DNA of 64,000 nucleotides from JBFGFX01 sp965232455 (GTDB lineage: Bacteria > Pseudomonadota > Gammaproteobacteria > Steroidobacterales > Woeseiaceae), in assembly GCA_965232455.1 (NCBI GenBank), contig OZ246981.1:5580001-5644000 (forward strand). The letters run 5' to 3'. Of this stretch, positions 9,177 through 17,972 are shown one piece after another (within the stretch, counting starts at the first letter, position 1; each line of letters opens with the position of its first letter). The notes beneath the pieces were generated by a model. It had not been told where the DNA came from. It did no database searches and saw only the letters and a list, made by a program, of their open reading frames with translations. A program made the position numbers and the translations under genes.

Positions 9177-9740
9177 ATGATGAAAGCCTTTTTTCCGCGT
9201 CGCGCCATCTCGATTCTGGCGTTTCTTGGCAGTGTGTTCACGATCGCATCGCCAACAATGACGTCGGCCGCGGATTCTCCGTTTGTAAACAATACGCCGG
9301 CGGCTGCGGATTTTCCGCTCGCCGACAAAGTGCTCGTCGAAAAGGGGAGTCGCAAACTGCACCTGATCAAGGACGGCGCGCCGTTTCGCACCTTCGACAT
9401 CGCGTTGGGCATTGCGCCGGTGGGCGACAAGAAAGAAGAGGGAGATTTCAAGACTCCCGAAGGACGGTACCGGCTGGACCTGCGCAACCCGGACAGCGAC
9501 TACTTCCTGTCGATTCGTATCTCCTATCCCGACGCCGAGGACCGCCGGGAGGCGGCGGGTAACGGGGTGGATCCCGGCGGGCAGATCATGATTCACGGCC
9601 AGCCGAATACACCTTTTTATTCCGCCGCGTATTACAAGAGTACGGACTGGACCAACGGATGTATCGCGGTATCGAACTCGGACATGATCGATATCTGGCT
9701 GATGACGCCGAACAACGTCCCGATCGAGATTCTGCCCTAG
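9177..9740 (+). CDS. L,D-transpeptidase (ErfK/YbiS/YcfS/YnhG, YkuD fold)
   Basis: A 187-residue exported protein starting at ATG 9177 (or 9180), with GGAGA at 9162-9166 upstream. A signal peptide (ISILAFLGSVFTIASPTMTSA) precedes the YkuD domain. The active-site signature is H140 in MIHGQPN and C162 in STDWTNGCIAVSN. L,D-transpeptidases form 3-3 cross-links in peptidoglycan or attach proteins to it; this compact kind often carries no other domain. It lies near the LysM transglycosylase, fitting a wall-remodelling group. Confidence 0.9.
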   Translation: MMKAFFPRRAISILAFLGSVFTIASPTMTSAADSPFVNNTPAAADFPLADKVLVEKGSRKLHLIKDGAPFRTFDIALGIAPVGDKKEEGDFKTPEGRYRLDLRNPDSDYFLSIRISYPDAEDRREAAGNGVDPGGQIMIHGQPNTPFYSAAYYKSTDWTNGCIAVSNSDMIDIWLMTPNNVPIEILP

Positions 9741-9813
9741 GCCGTGAGCCACGACGAGTTACACGATCCGGCGTCGCCGGGCCTGGACACGACAACTGTG
9801 AGATGCGAAGCGA

Positions 9814-11220
9814 GTGAGCATAGCTGCCAAAGATACGGCTAGGGCCGGCGACGAAGAACTGTTGGTCAATGCCGAGGTATGGCCGGAGGGCAGCCTCGAG
9901 GTTCTCTCTCAAGTCGAAGCCGAACAGCTGCGCTGCGAGAGCGAGGGAGGTCTCCACGGGCTTCTGCGCCGTTGCATGCTCGCGGTGCTCAATTCAGGCG
10001 TGGAGATTGACGATGCACGCGAGGTTCTGAATCGCCATAGGGATTTCGACGTCGGGTTCATTCAACAGGATCGTGGACTGAAAGTTACGCTCAAAGGCGC
10101 GCCGGGATCGGCGTTCGTCGACGGAGTGATGATACGCGGCATACGCGAACTTCTATTTGCCGTGCTGCGCGATGTCGTTTACATCAACAACGAAATCCGG
10201 CAAAGCGGACGGTTCGACCTCAGCAGCTCCGACAACATCACCAATGCGGTTTTCCACATCGTGCGCAATGCCCGTCTGCTAAGAACGCCGGCCGACACGA
10301 ATCTGGTCGTTTGCTGGGGCGGTCATGCAATCAGCCGCCAGGAATACGACTACACCAAAAAAGTCGGTTACCAGCTGGGACTCAGGAGTTTGAACGTCTG
10401 CACGGGTTGTGGGCCGGGAGCGATGAAGGGTCCGATGAAAGGAGCGACGATCGGCCACGCCAAACAGCGCATCCGGGACGGTCGCTACATCGGCATCACG
10501 GAGCCGGGCATCATTGCCGCCGAGCCGCCCAACCCCATCGTGAACTCCCTGGTCATCATGCCCGACATGGAAAAGCGGTTGGAGGCGTTTGTTCGGGTCG
10601 GGCACGGCATTGTCGTATTCCCCGGCGGTGTCGGGACTGCGGAAGAGATTCTTTACCTGCTCGGCATACTGCTGCACCCGAAAAACCAGGAATTGCCGAT
10701 GCCCATAATCATGACGGGGCCGAAGAACAGCGAACCGTATTTTCGGCAAATTGATGAATTCATCGCTGCGATCCTCGGTGACGATGCGCGCCGCCGGTAT
10801 TCCATCGTCATAGACGATCCCGAGGCGGTTGGCCGGCAAATGTTGCTCAAACTGGCCGACGTGAAGGATTTCCGAAAGCAGCATAACGATGCCTACTATT
10901 TCAATTGGCGTTTGCAGATTGACGACGAATTTCAAAAACCGTTTTCGTCGAGTCACGAGGACATGGCCGCGATTGCTATTTCCGAAGATTTGCCGCGTCA
11001 CGTCCTGGCCGCCAACCTGCGTCGCGTGTTCTCCGGGATCGTTTCCGGCAACGTGCGTGAAGACGCCATAGCGGCGATTGAAGAAAAGGGTCCGTTCGAG
11101 ATAGACGGTTCCTCCGAGATCATGTCGTTACTGGATAAGCTGCTCACCGCGTTCGTAAAGCAGGGAAGGATGAAACTTGCCGCGGAAGACTACGCACCTT
11201 GTTACGTCATCAAGCGCTAG
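9814..11220 (+). CDS. ppnN: Pyrimidine/purine-5'-nucleotide nucleosidase (LOG family)
   Basis: A 468-residue homologue of E. coli PpnN (YgdH, 454 residues), which splits nucleoside monophosphates into base and ribose 5-phosphate and is stimulated by (p)ppGpp. The central Rossmann LOG domain carries CTGCGPGAMKGPMKGA and the motif PGGVGTAEE starting at P270. N- and C-terminal flanking domains are both present at full length, as expected for PpnN rather than the shorter cytokinin-type LOG proteins. The start is GTG 9814. It is cytoplasmic. Confidence 0.9.
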   Translation: MSIAAKDTARAGDEELLVNAEVWPEGSLEVLSQVEAEQLRCESEGGLHGLLRRCMLAVLNSGVEIDDAREVLNRHRDFDVGFIQQDRGLKVTLKGAPGSAFVDGVMIRGIRELLFAVLRDVVYINNEIRQSGRFDLSSSDNITNAVFHIVRNARLLRTPADTNLVVCWGGHAISRQEYDYTKKVGYQLGLRSLNVCTGCGPGAMKGPMKGATIGHAKQRIRDGRYIGITEPGIIAAEPPNPIVNSLVIMPDMEKRLEAFVRVGHGIVVFPGGVGTAEEILYLLGILLHPKNQELPMPIIMTGPKNSEPYFRQIDEFIAAILGDDARRRYSIVIDDPEAVGRQMLLKLADVKDFRKQHNDAYYFNWRLQIDDEFQKPFSSSHEDMAAIAISEDLPRHVLAANLRRVFSGIVSGNVREDAIAAIEEKGPFEIDGSSEIMSLLDKLLTAFVKQGRMKLAAEDYAPCYVIKR

Positions 11221-11418
11221 GCCTCGTCGGCGTCCCTGCGTCAGGTCCCGGCAGATTCTGTTAAACGTAGTTGTCGGGCAGGTGGTTCATTAAGTAAAAA
11301 CCAACTTAACTTACTGAAATTTATGTAAAAAAATGCCTTCTGCATTGTGATGCAGTTCCTGTGCTACGAGCGTTTGCACCCGTACTATTTGTACAAAGGA
11401 TGTACCGGGCAGTATTCG

Positions 11419-11682
11419 ATGCAGGATAGCAAAGACATCAATTGGGGGAGCGATTACAACGACGACGCGGACACCAATGCGGCGGACGTTGAGTCGGAAG
11501 TTCAGGCCGCCGATGCGGGCAGTTCCAGCGAACCCGATGGATGGCAACAGTACCGCCGCTGGATCTCGAAAGCGCCGGCGCCCAATCGTCGCCGCAGCAG
11601 CGTCGATCCTTCACTCTATACGTGGAAAGGCTATCGAGACTGGAGCGAGCAGATAAAACGCAACTGGTCCGACAACTCCTAA
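11419..11682 (+). CDS. Small acidic protein, unknown function
   Basis: An 87-residue protein from ATG 11419; the frame extends upstream to 11347 but those residues look unlike a protein start. The first half is acidic and low in complexity (DYNDDADTNAADVESEVQAA). The second half is basic and aromatic (WQQYRRWISKAPAPNRRRSS, then WKGYRDWSEQIKRNW), with repeated W-x-x-Y/W spacing. No named family recognised. A perfect inverted repeat CTGCAT-TGTG-ATGCAG lies upstream at about 11339-11354. Confidence 0.5.
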   Translation: MQDSKDINWGSDYNDDADTNAADVESEVQAADAGSSSEPDGWQQYRRWISKAPAPNRRRSSVDPSLYTWKGYRDWSEQIKRNWSDNS

Positions 11683-11871
11683 GCTCTGCGCCCAAGCCTG
11701 CCGCGAGTCGGTTCTTCGCAAAAACCAATGTATCGCACGCCGACGCGTGACGCATACGTTCATACAACTCTTCTTGCCTGTGTAGTAAGCGGTATTTCGG
11801 CGGCAAAGCCGACGCGAGAAATCGTGCGCCGGTTCTCTATTTGAATACAAATTAGAAGCTGCAAACCAAGC

Positions 11872-11887
11872 TGTGATACGGCTCACG
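11872..11887. promoter_or_regulatory. CRP/Vfr-like half-palindrome
   Basis: TGTGATACGGCTCACG matches the CRP consensus TGTGA-N6-TCACA at nine of ten defined bases. It lies 62 bases before the small gene at 11949, a plausible activator position. With one site and no visible partner promoter this remains a suggestion. Confidence 0.3.
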
Positions 11888-11948
11888 GTGGTTATTCCTG
11901 GACCCGACTATAGTCCGGTTCAAGAACACAAGGACGTTAGTTGAAAGT

Positions 11949-12140
11949 ATGTCGAACAAGCCATCGCAAACAGATTCGCCCGCGGCAGGACTGAAGAACG
12001 AGGAAGCGCGACAGCGCTGGGAACTCTTCCATCGTGCAATCGCGCATGCGAAACAATCGAACGTAACGGCGATGCAGGAAGCCGACGAGGACTTGGGTGA
12101 CGTCAAAAACACCGGGCCTTTGCTGTCGATCGCCAGATAG
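11949..12140 (+). CDS. Small hydrophilic protein, unknown function
   Basis: A 63-residue frame from ATG 11949 with a charged, helix-prone centre (KNEEARQRWELFHRAIAHAKQSN). It has no hydrophobic segment and no recognised family. Support is only the frame, its position in a gap between larger genes and a CRP-like site upstream. It could be a small regulatory or adaptor protein, or not a gene. Confidence 0.4.
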   Translation: MSNKPSQTDSPAAGLKNEEARQRWELFHRAIAHAKQSNVTAMQEADEDLGDVKNTGPLLSIAR

Positions 12141-12185
12141 CCGTTGCCGAAAAGCCGAAAACAATCAAAACTGGAATAGCACAGC

Positions 12186-12437
12186 GTGGAATGTATTCTT
12201 CTTTACCTGGATGACCTCGAAGATTGGTTTTATGCGCTCGCCCTGGTTGGCGAGCGGCTGCGACGGGGACTGCAGCGGGCTTTTCTGTTGGTCGTCGCGG
12301 CCATCGCCCAGGTGCTGGTGACGCTGCTCACGCTACGCGAACCCGCTGTGGGGGCCGCGATCGCGGCCCTGCTGACCGTCGCCATCATTTACCGTTCGGC
12401 CACCGCCCCGATCCAGGCCGAGCCGAGACGCGCCTGA
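12186..12437 (+). CDS. Small two-helix membrane protein
   Basis: An 83-residue protein from GTG 12186. The N-terminus MECILLYLDDLEDWFYALAL is acidic-amphipathic. Two membrane segments follow (AFLLVVAAIAQVLVTLLTL and AVGAAIAALLTVAIIY), then a short polar tail. The pattern resembles small conserved membrane proteins of other gammaproteobacteria, but I cannot name a family. It may be cotranscribed with the frame at 11949. Confidence 0.55.
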   Translation: MECILLYLDDLEDWFYALALVGERLRRGLQRAFLLVVAAIAQVLVTLLTLREPAVGAAIAALLTVAIIYRSATAPIQAEPRRA

Positions 12438-12540
12438 TCTACGTCCGGCCCCGGCCTGGCGGCTGGGAACCCCCTTGAAAAGATTCTCGCGGGCACTATG
12501 GTGTGTCGTTCCGCAGCTTGCGGGACGAAGTCGTTGTTTA

Positions 12541-12602
12541 GAACCTACCTCAAACTAGATCGTAGCCGGCGGCGCGGCTACGATCTAGTTTGAGGTAGGT
12601 TC
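12541..12602. repeat. Palindromic element, short copy B
   Basis: A 62-bp perfect palindrome with 28-bp arms (12541-12568 and 12575-12602) around GCGGCG, starting GAACCTACCTCAAACTAG, flanked by TA on both sides. The arms match the ends of the 267-bp element at 6409. As RNA it would form a very stable hairpin between the small membrane gene and htpG. Confidence 0.85.
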
Positions 12603-12631
12603 TAGCGCCAAATTTGCGGGAGACCGATCCG

Positions 12632-14548
12632 GTGGCAGAAAACACCAATAAAGAGGCTCAGGGAGACACGTCTCCGGCCGAAGACAGCCGAGCGAAAGAA
12701 ACCCTCGGGTTTCAGACCGAGGTGCGGCAGCTGCTGCATCTGATGATCCACTCGCTCTACAGCAACAAGGAGATCTTTCTCCGAGAGTTGATCTCGAACG
12801 CTTCCGATGCGGCCGACAAGCTGCGTTTCGAGGCGCTCGCCCAGGCGGAGTTGCTCGAAGACGATCCCGATCTGGAGATCCGGGTGGTGCACGATCAGGA
12901 GAAGGGCACGATCTCAGTCGTCGACAACGGCATCGGCATGTCGCGAGACGAACTGATCGACAATCTTGGCACGATCGCACGTTCCGGCACGGCCGAATTC
13001 CTGAGCAGGATGACCGGTGACGACCAGAAGGACGCGCAGCTCATTGGGCAGTTCGGCGTTGGGTTCTATTCCGCGTTTATCGTCGCGGACCGAGTTGTCG
13101 TCGAGACGCGGCGCGCCGGTTCACCCGCCGAGGAGGCGGTTCGCTGGGAGTCCGACGGGCAGGGCGAGTTCACGGTAGAGGCGGTAACACGCGCCGAGCG
13201 CGGCACCGCCGTGACCCTGCATCTGAAGAAGACCGAATCAGAGTTCACCGAAGCTCTCCGTCTCGAGACGCTGATCCGCAAATACTCCGACCACATCGGT
13301 TTCCCGGTGAAGCTGCAAAAACCCGGCGAGGAAGCCTCTACCGTCAACTCGGCCACCGCGTTGTGGACCCGGTCGAGAAACGACGTCGACGCGGACGAAT
13401 ACAAGGAATTCTACAAGCACCTGTCTCACGACTTCACGGATCCACTCGTATGGAGCCACAACCGTGTCGAAGGCAAGCGTGAGTACATCAGCCTGTTGTA
13501 TATCCCGGCGCGCGCACCGTTTGATCTCTGGAACCGTGAAGCGCCGCGAGGCCTGAAACTTTATGTGCAGCGCGTCTTCATCATGGACGATGCCGAGCAG
13601 TTTCTGCCGCTCTATCTGCGTTTCGTCAAAGGTGTCGTCGATTCGGCCGATCTGCCGCTCAACGTGTCGCGCGAACTCCTGCAGAAGAACCCCGAACTCG
13701 ACGCCATCAGGAACGCATTGACGCGCCGGGCGCTGGACATGATCGGCAAACTCGCCGCAGACGATTCGGGCGAGGGCCGTGAAACCTACCGGTCGTTTTG
13801 GCGGGAATTCGGCCAGGTCATCAAGGAGGGCCTCGTCGAGGACCGGCAAAATACCGACAAGCTGATGAAGCTGCTGAGATTCGTAACGACTCACGGGGAA
13901 TCGGAGGAACAGGACCAATCGCTTGCCGACTACGTCGGCCGAATGGATGCAAAGCAGGACAAGATCTATTACCTGCTGGCAGACAGTTATGCCAAGGCGC
14001 TGTCGAGCCCGCATCTGGAGCAGCTCAAGGACAAAGGCCTCGAAGTGCTTCTGTTGGTCGACAAGATCGACCCCTGGGTCGTCGAGCAGCTTCCGGAGTT
14101 CGAGGGCAAGACGTTCCAGGACGTCGGCCGCGCCGGTCTCTCACTGCCGGAGGCTGACGGCGAGATTACGCAGGAGTCGATGAACGAGGAATACAAAGCG
14201 CTCCTCAAGAAGATAAAAAAAACGCTCAAAGAGCGAGTCGAGGCGGTCAACGTGAGCCGTCGCCTGGTCGATTCGGCGGCCTGCGTCGTTACCGGTGAAC
14301 AGGATCTCCCGCCACAGCTCAAGCATATGCTTGCCGCAAGCGGCCAGCCGCTTCCGGAGTCCAAACCGGTGCTCGAGATCAACGTCGGTCATCCGCTCAT
14401 CGAGCGGCTGTCGGCAGAATCGGACGATGCCCAGTTCGAGGCGCTGTCGAATATCGTGCTCGATCATGCGTTGCTCGCCGAGGGCGCTCAGCTGGAGAAT
14501 CCGGCAGAATATGTGCAGCGAATGAACAGGCTGCTGCTCGACGGGTAG
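12632..14548 (+). CDS. htpG: Molecular chaperone HtpG (Hsp90)
   Basis: A 638-residue cytosolic Hsp90. The N-terminal GHKL ATPase shows SNASDAADKLRF, VDNGIGMSRDEL, LGTIARSGT and IGQFGVGFYSAFIVAD. The middle domain (LYIPARAPFDLWN, LPLNVSRELLQ) and the C-terminal dimerisation domain complete it. GTG 12632 is chosen because GGGAG at 12618-12622 sits before it; a TTG at 12614 would add six residues. Palindrome copy B ends 29 bases upstream. The extra N-terminal stretch of about 25 residues before ETLGFQTEV is acidic and unconserved. Confidence 0.97.
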   Translation: MAENTNKEAQGDTSPAEDSRAKETLGFQTEVRQLLHLMIHSLYSNKEIFLRELISNASDAADKLRFEALAQAELLEDDPDLEIRVVHDQEKGTISVVDNGIGMSRDELIDNLGTIARSGTAEFLSRMTGDDQKDAQLIGQFGVGFYSAFIVADRVVVETRRAGSPAEEAVRWESDGQGEFTVEAVTRAERGTAVTLHLKKTESEFTEALRLETLIRKYSDHIGFPVKLQKPGEEASTVNSATALWTRSRNDVDADEYKEFYKHLSHDFTDPLVWSHNRVEGKREYISLLYIPARAPFDLWNREAPRGLKLYVQRVFIMDDAEQFLPLYLRFVKGVVDSADLPLNVSRELLQKNPELDAIRNALTRRALDMIGKLAADDSGEGRETYRSFWREFGQVIKEGLVEDRQNTDKLMKLLRFVTTHGESEEQDQSLADYVGRMDAKQDKIYYLLADSYAKALSSPHLEQLKDKGLEVLLLVDKIDPWVVEQLPEFEGKTFQDVGRAGLSLPEADGEITQESMNEEYKALLKKIKKTLKERVEAVNVSRRLVDSAACVVTGEQDLPPQLKHMLAASGQPLPESKPVLEINVGHPLIERLSAESDDAQFEALSNIVLDHALLAEGAQLENPAEYVQRMNRLLLDG

Positions 14549-14646
14549 CGACGGCCGTTTTTCGCCCTTACCCGCCGGCGTGAGAACGGTGCCCGGGCTT
14601 GTGCTTCGGGCTACAATTCGGACGGAGACAACGAGGCTCATACGCG

Positions 14647-15048
14647 ATGCAGGAATCCAAAAAAAAGCTCGATGACCTGCGGTCACGCCTGACCGCCGAG
14701 CAGTACGAGGTCACGCAGAACAAAGGTACGGAACGACCGTTTTCCGGCAAGTACGTCGACAATAAGGCGGATGGCACCTACTACTGTGTCTGCTGCGGTG
14801 CGGAGCTTTTCAGTTCGGACCAGAAGTACGATTCGGGTTCCGGGTGGCCGAGCTTCTGGTCACCGTTGGCGGGCGATCGCGTGCGCACGATCAGAGACAC
14901 CAGTCATGGCATGATTCGCGAGGAAGTCGTTTGCGCGAATTGTGATGCTCATCTGGGCCATGTGTTTACCGACGGGCCGCAGCCGAGCGGGCTCCGTTAC
15001 TGCGTCAACTCCGCGTCGCTGGATTTCGACGCTGCGGACCAGGGTTGA
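14647..15048 (+). CDS. msrB: Peptide-methionine (R)-S-oxide reductase
   Basis: A 133-residue MsrB that reduces the R form of methionine sulfoxide in proteins. Zinc is held by two CxxC pairs (C47/C50 in CVCCGAEL and C96/C99 in CANCDAHLGH). The catalytic cysteine is C119 in RYCVNSASL. GSGWPSFW is the substrate-binding motif. The start is ATG 14647. No signal peptide, so cytoplasmic. It is followed 47 bases later by the FKBP lipoprotein gene. Confidence 0.95.
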   Translation: MQESKKKLDDLRSRLTAEQYEVTQNKGTERPFSGKYVDNKADGTYYCVCCGAELFSSDQKYDSGSGWPSFWSPLAGDRVRTIRDTSHGMIREEVVCANCDAHLGHVFTDGPQPSGLRYCVNSASLDFDAADQG

Positions 15049-15095
15049 CGGACCCCGGCTCACACGATTCTTTTTCACCTAGCGAAGAGTTCACG

Positions 15096-15602
15096 ATGAA
15101 AATGACGAGATACCCACTGGTTGCGTTTTGCGCAACGTTCATGGTTGCCTGCGGACAGGGCACGCAAAATTCGGCGGAACAATCTCCTGCCGTCACAGAG
15201 GAGCCTGAAGCGATGACAGCGGATACGACGGTCACGGAAATCGTGCCCGGCTTGACGATGAGGATACTGCGGAAGGGCAGCGGTGAGGTTGCGCAGGCCG
15301 GCCAGATCGCAACGGTCCATTACACCGGGTGGCTATACGATCCCGATGCGGCCGACGGCCGCGGGGCCAAATTCGACAGCTCGGTCGATCGTGGTCAGCA
15401 CTTCGAGTTTCCGCTCGGCGCCGGTCGGGTGATCAGAGGATGGGATCAAGGTGTGGTCGGCATGACGGTCGGAGAATCTCGTGAACTGGTGATTGCCCCC
15501 GAGCTTGCTTACGGTGATCGCGCCATCGGCGAGCTGATACCCCCCGGATCCACGCTCTTGTTCGAGGTGGAACTGGCCGGCGTGAGCGGCGGCGCCGAAT
15601 AG
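15096..15602 (+). CDS. FKBP-type peptidyl-prolyl isomerase, lipoprotein
   Basis: A 168-residue protein from ATG 15096 with a lipoprotein signal (YPLVAFCATFMVACGQG, lipobox Cys about residue 17), a linker, and one FKBP domain. FKBP features are HYTGWLYD, GAKFDSS, FPLGAGRVIRGWDQG, GESRELVIAPELAYGD and PPGSTLLFEVEL. It would isomerise proline bonds in envelope proteins from a membrane anchor. The longer frame from 15045 lacks a signal peptide at its N-terminus and is less likely. It converges on the OmpA-like gene with a three-base gap. Confidence 0.9.
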   Translation: MKMTRYPLVAFCATFMVACGQGTQNSAEQSPAVTEEPEAMTADTTVTEIVPGLTMRILRKGSGEVAQAGQIATVHYTGWLYDPDAADGRGAKFDSSVDRGQHFEFPLGAGRVIRGWDQGVVGMTVGESRELVIAPELAYGDRAIGELIPPGSTLLFEVELAGVSGGAE

Positions 15603-15605
15603 CGT

Positions 15606-16484
15606 TCAGGGCTCGAGGAGCCGAAACTCGACGCGCCGATTCTTGCGCCGAGATGTGGCGGTCGAGTCCGCTTCTCTCGGTTCAGAGGAACCCGCGCCGA
15701 CGGCTTCGAGACGGTCTTCCGCCAGGCCGCGTTCGCGCAGGTAGGTGACGACGGCGTCGGCGCGCGCCTGGCTGAGCGCAACGTTGTTGGCTTCATCGCC
15801 GCTCGAGTCCGTATGCCCGGTAACGCGAATTCTGAGTTGCGGACAATCGACCGCGGTTTCGACGATGGCGTCCAGGGTTGGGTATGCGTTCGAGCGCAGC
15901 AGCGCGGCGGAACGGAAAAACTCGATCCGATTGTTGCGGGTCAGCTGCAGAAACCGGCGTCGACACAAGGACCGAAAAGAATCTCTTTTGCTGACCGTGA
16001 CCATCTGGTAGTCGAGCGTCATGCCCTCGAGAAGAGCCGCCTCGACCCGTGACAGCGCCGTTTCCCACTCCGACGCCGTTGAGGTAACTCCCCGGATACG
16101 TACGCTGGACGCGGTGATTTCGGCCGTCGCGGAGCGTGTTGTCGACACAGCGCGCAGCACCATGTCGGTAATCAGGGCCCACCCTGGCGGGCTGTGGACG
16201 GGCTTTCGCAGATCGACGCTGACGTCGCGCAGGTCTTGGTCGCCGTAGAATCGATTGACGGACTCCCGCAGTATGGCTTCGTGAGCGACCGAGCTGGCGT
16301 CCCCGCCGATACCCAGGCGGGACGGCGAACGCGAAATCTTCAGAACGACGTCCTTACCGTCGTTATCTAGCGGAGTGTCCACCGGTTGTGACTGACCCGG
16401 GGACGGGTGCACGACGGGCCACAACAGCACGGCAATCAGCAAGAAACGTCGCACGGCGTCGTGTTGGCAGGCCCGAAGCGTCAA
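15606..16484 (-). CDS. OmpA-family C-terminal domain protein, exported
   Basis: A 292-residue protein. The signal peptide (RRFLLIAVLLWPVVHPSPGQSQ) suggests the real start may be the GTG giving MRRFLLIAV, about eleven codons inside the longest frame. An uncharacterised middle domain of about 150 residues is followed by an OmpA/MotB peptidoglycan-binding domain: IRVTGHTDSSGDEANNVALS, QARADAVVTYLRERG, and a GSSEP turn. It probably tethers the outer membrane or a complex to the wall. The N-terminal part is not a recognisable barrel. Confidence 0.8.
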   Translation of the reverse strand: MTLRACQHDAVRRFLLIAVLLWPVVHPSPGQSQPVDTPLDNDGKDVVLKISRSPSRLGIGGDASSVAHEAILRESVNRFYGDQDLRDVSVDLRKPVHSPPGWALITDMVLRAVSTTRSATAEITASSVRIRGVTSTASEWETALSRVEAALLEGMTLDYQMVTVSKRDSFRSLCRRRFLQLTRNNRIEFFRSAALLRSNAYPTLDAIVETAVDCPQLRIRVTGHTDSSGDEANNVALSQARADAVVTYLRERGLAEDRLEAVGAGSSEPREADSTATSRRKNRRVEFRLLEP

Positions 16485-16493
16485 ACCGGTTGT

Positions 16494-17777
16494 TCAGGCA
16501 AGGCCGGGACCTTTTTCCAGCTGCAGGACTCGCGCCTGGCCGATCCAGTCTTCACGATAAATTCGACTGCGAAATCCGCGCAGCTCTCGCGCTATGCGAT
16601 CGATGTCGTATTCGCTCATTTCGGCGATTTGGTTGAACCGGAATATGCCCAGATCGTTCAGGGTTTTTTCGATGGCCGGCCCCACACCTTTGATCTGCTT
16701 GAGGTCGTCCTTGTGGTTCGAGGACGTCTGCTCTTTGGCGGCGCCTCCCGGTGCGAGCTCAGCGTGCTCGTCTGAGACGTCATCGCCGTTTAGCCCGTCC
16801 GGATCCTCCCGGTCACGCCCATTGGCGTGCGCGAGCTCGTTTATTTCGTCGGCCGTCCGTCCGCGACGTTCGTCGTCGACGTCTACCGACGGGTTGCTGA
16901 CGTCATCGCTCGTCTCGTCGTTGTCGGCTTCTTCGTTCGCTCCGGCCAACCGGTCAAAATCGGCTTCACCGAGATTGAAATCCACGGTGCCGGACCTGCG
17001 ATACGTGTCGATACTGGATTCCTCAATATCCGTGGTAGCCAGTAAATCATCTTCAGCGGGCTCGCTACCCTGTTGTCCATGACCGTTGAGATTCGACGTG
17101 TCGTGCTCAGAGGTTTCGTCGTACTGGTCATTGGAAGCGTCCAGTCCGTCGGCGATCGGGTTCGTGTCTACAGGTTCGATACGGGTCTGATCCGGCCCGG
17201 CCATTTTCTCGAGTGCGGCAACACGTTCTTGCGCCTTCTTGAGCTCAACTTCGATTTCCTGTGCTTCCAGGTCTCGCAAGCGGAATCGTTCCATTAACGG
17301 GGGCAGTCGATTTCGCCAGCTCTCCAGTTCTCGGCTCAACTTGAATATTTTTTCGTCCTTGTCTTTCAGCGCACTCGAATTGGCTTCGGACCGAACGGCT
17401 CCGCTCTCGAGATCGGCTTTCAGTTTATTGCATTGAGCGACGGCAACGTCCAACTTGTTGCGGCTCTCCTTGAGCTGACGCTGCAGTTCGTCGCGCTTCT
17501 CGAACGCTTCTTTGAGCGAGCTGGACAGTTCTTTGGCGCGCAGGTCGGAGTCCTTTTTCGACGCCTGATACTGGCTGATCTGTTCCATCAGGCTCTTGTT
17601 CTGATCGGCCAGGCGATCGTGTTCGGTTTTCTGCGCGTTGATCTGGTTGTGCCAACTGACGTTGATTGCCGTCTTTTCCCGGCTGACACGTCTGCCTCGC
17701 AGAGTCCAGCCCAGGACCAGGCCCAGAGCCAGCGTCGCCAGCAAGAAGCCCAACAAGATTGGAGTAATCTCAGGCAT
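16494..17777 (-). CDS. Membrane-anchored coiled-coil protein with C-terminal helix-hairpin-helix-like domain
   Basis: A 427-residue protein from the ATG complement at 17775-17777. One N-terminal membrane helix (PILLGFLLATLALGLVLGW) leads into a cytoplasmic coiled coil of about 180 residues (heptads such as DLRAKELSSSLKEAFEKRDE). An acidic linker rich in Asp/Glu/Ser follows. The end (DDLKQIKGVGPAIEKTLNDL, then FNQIAEMSEYDIDRIARELR) is the helix-hairpin-helix-like module seen at the ends of several bacterial membrane and L21-like proteins. Function unknown; the layout suggests a scaffold. A longer frame to 17864 is unlikely. Confidence 0.7.
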   Translation of the reverse strand: MPEITPILLGFLLATLALGLVLGWTLRGRRVSREKTAINVSWHNQINAQKTEHDRLADQNKSLMEQISQYQASKKDSDLRAKELSSSLKEAFEKRDELQRQLKESRNKLDVAVAQCNKLKADLESGAVRSEANSSALKDKDEKIFKLSRELESWRNRLPPLMERFRLRDLEAQEIEVELKKAQERVAALEKMAGPDQTRIEPVDTNPIADGLDASNDQYDETSEHDTSNLNGHGQQGSEPAEDDLLATTDIEESSIDTYRRSGTVDFNLGEADFDRLAGANEEADNDETSDDVSNPSVDVDDERRGRTADEINELAHANGRDREDPDGLNGDDVSDEHAELAPGGAAKEQTSSNHKDDLKQIKGVGPAIEKTLNDLGIFRFNQIAEMSEYDIDRIARELRGFRSRIYREDWIGQARVLQLEKGPGLA

Positions 17778-17972
17778 AAGCGCGTCCCGTCGGTTTCGGC
17801 GTGCCCCACGAACGTGGCATAAGCTCATAATTTTATAGCAGTTAAGAGCCAACAGGCCAGACAATGCAGCAATCCGTTGCCGAAACTGAGACGGAGTTCG
17901 CGTCTATCCGGCTCAGGATTAAGTGCAATCGGAGTACAGATTCCGCGACGGTTCAGAGTAACCGGGCGCCTT

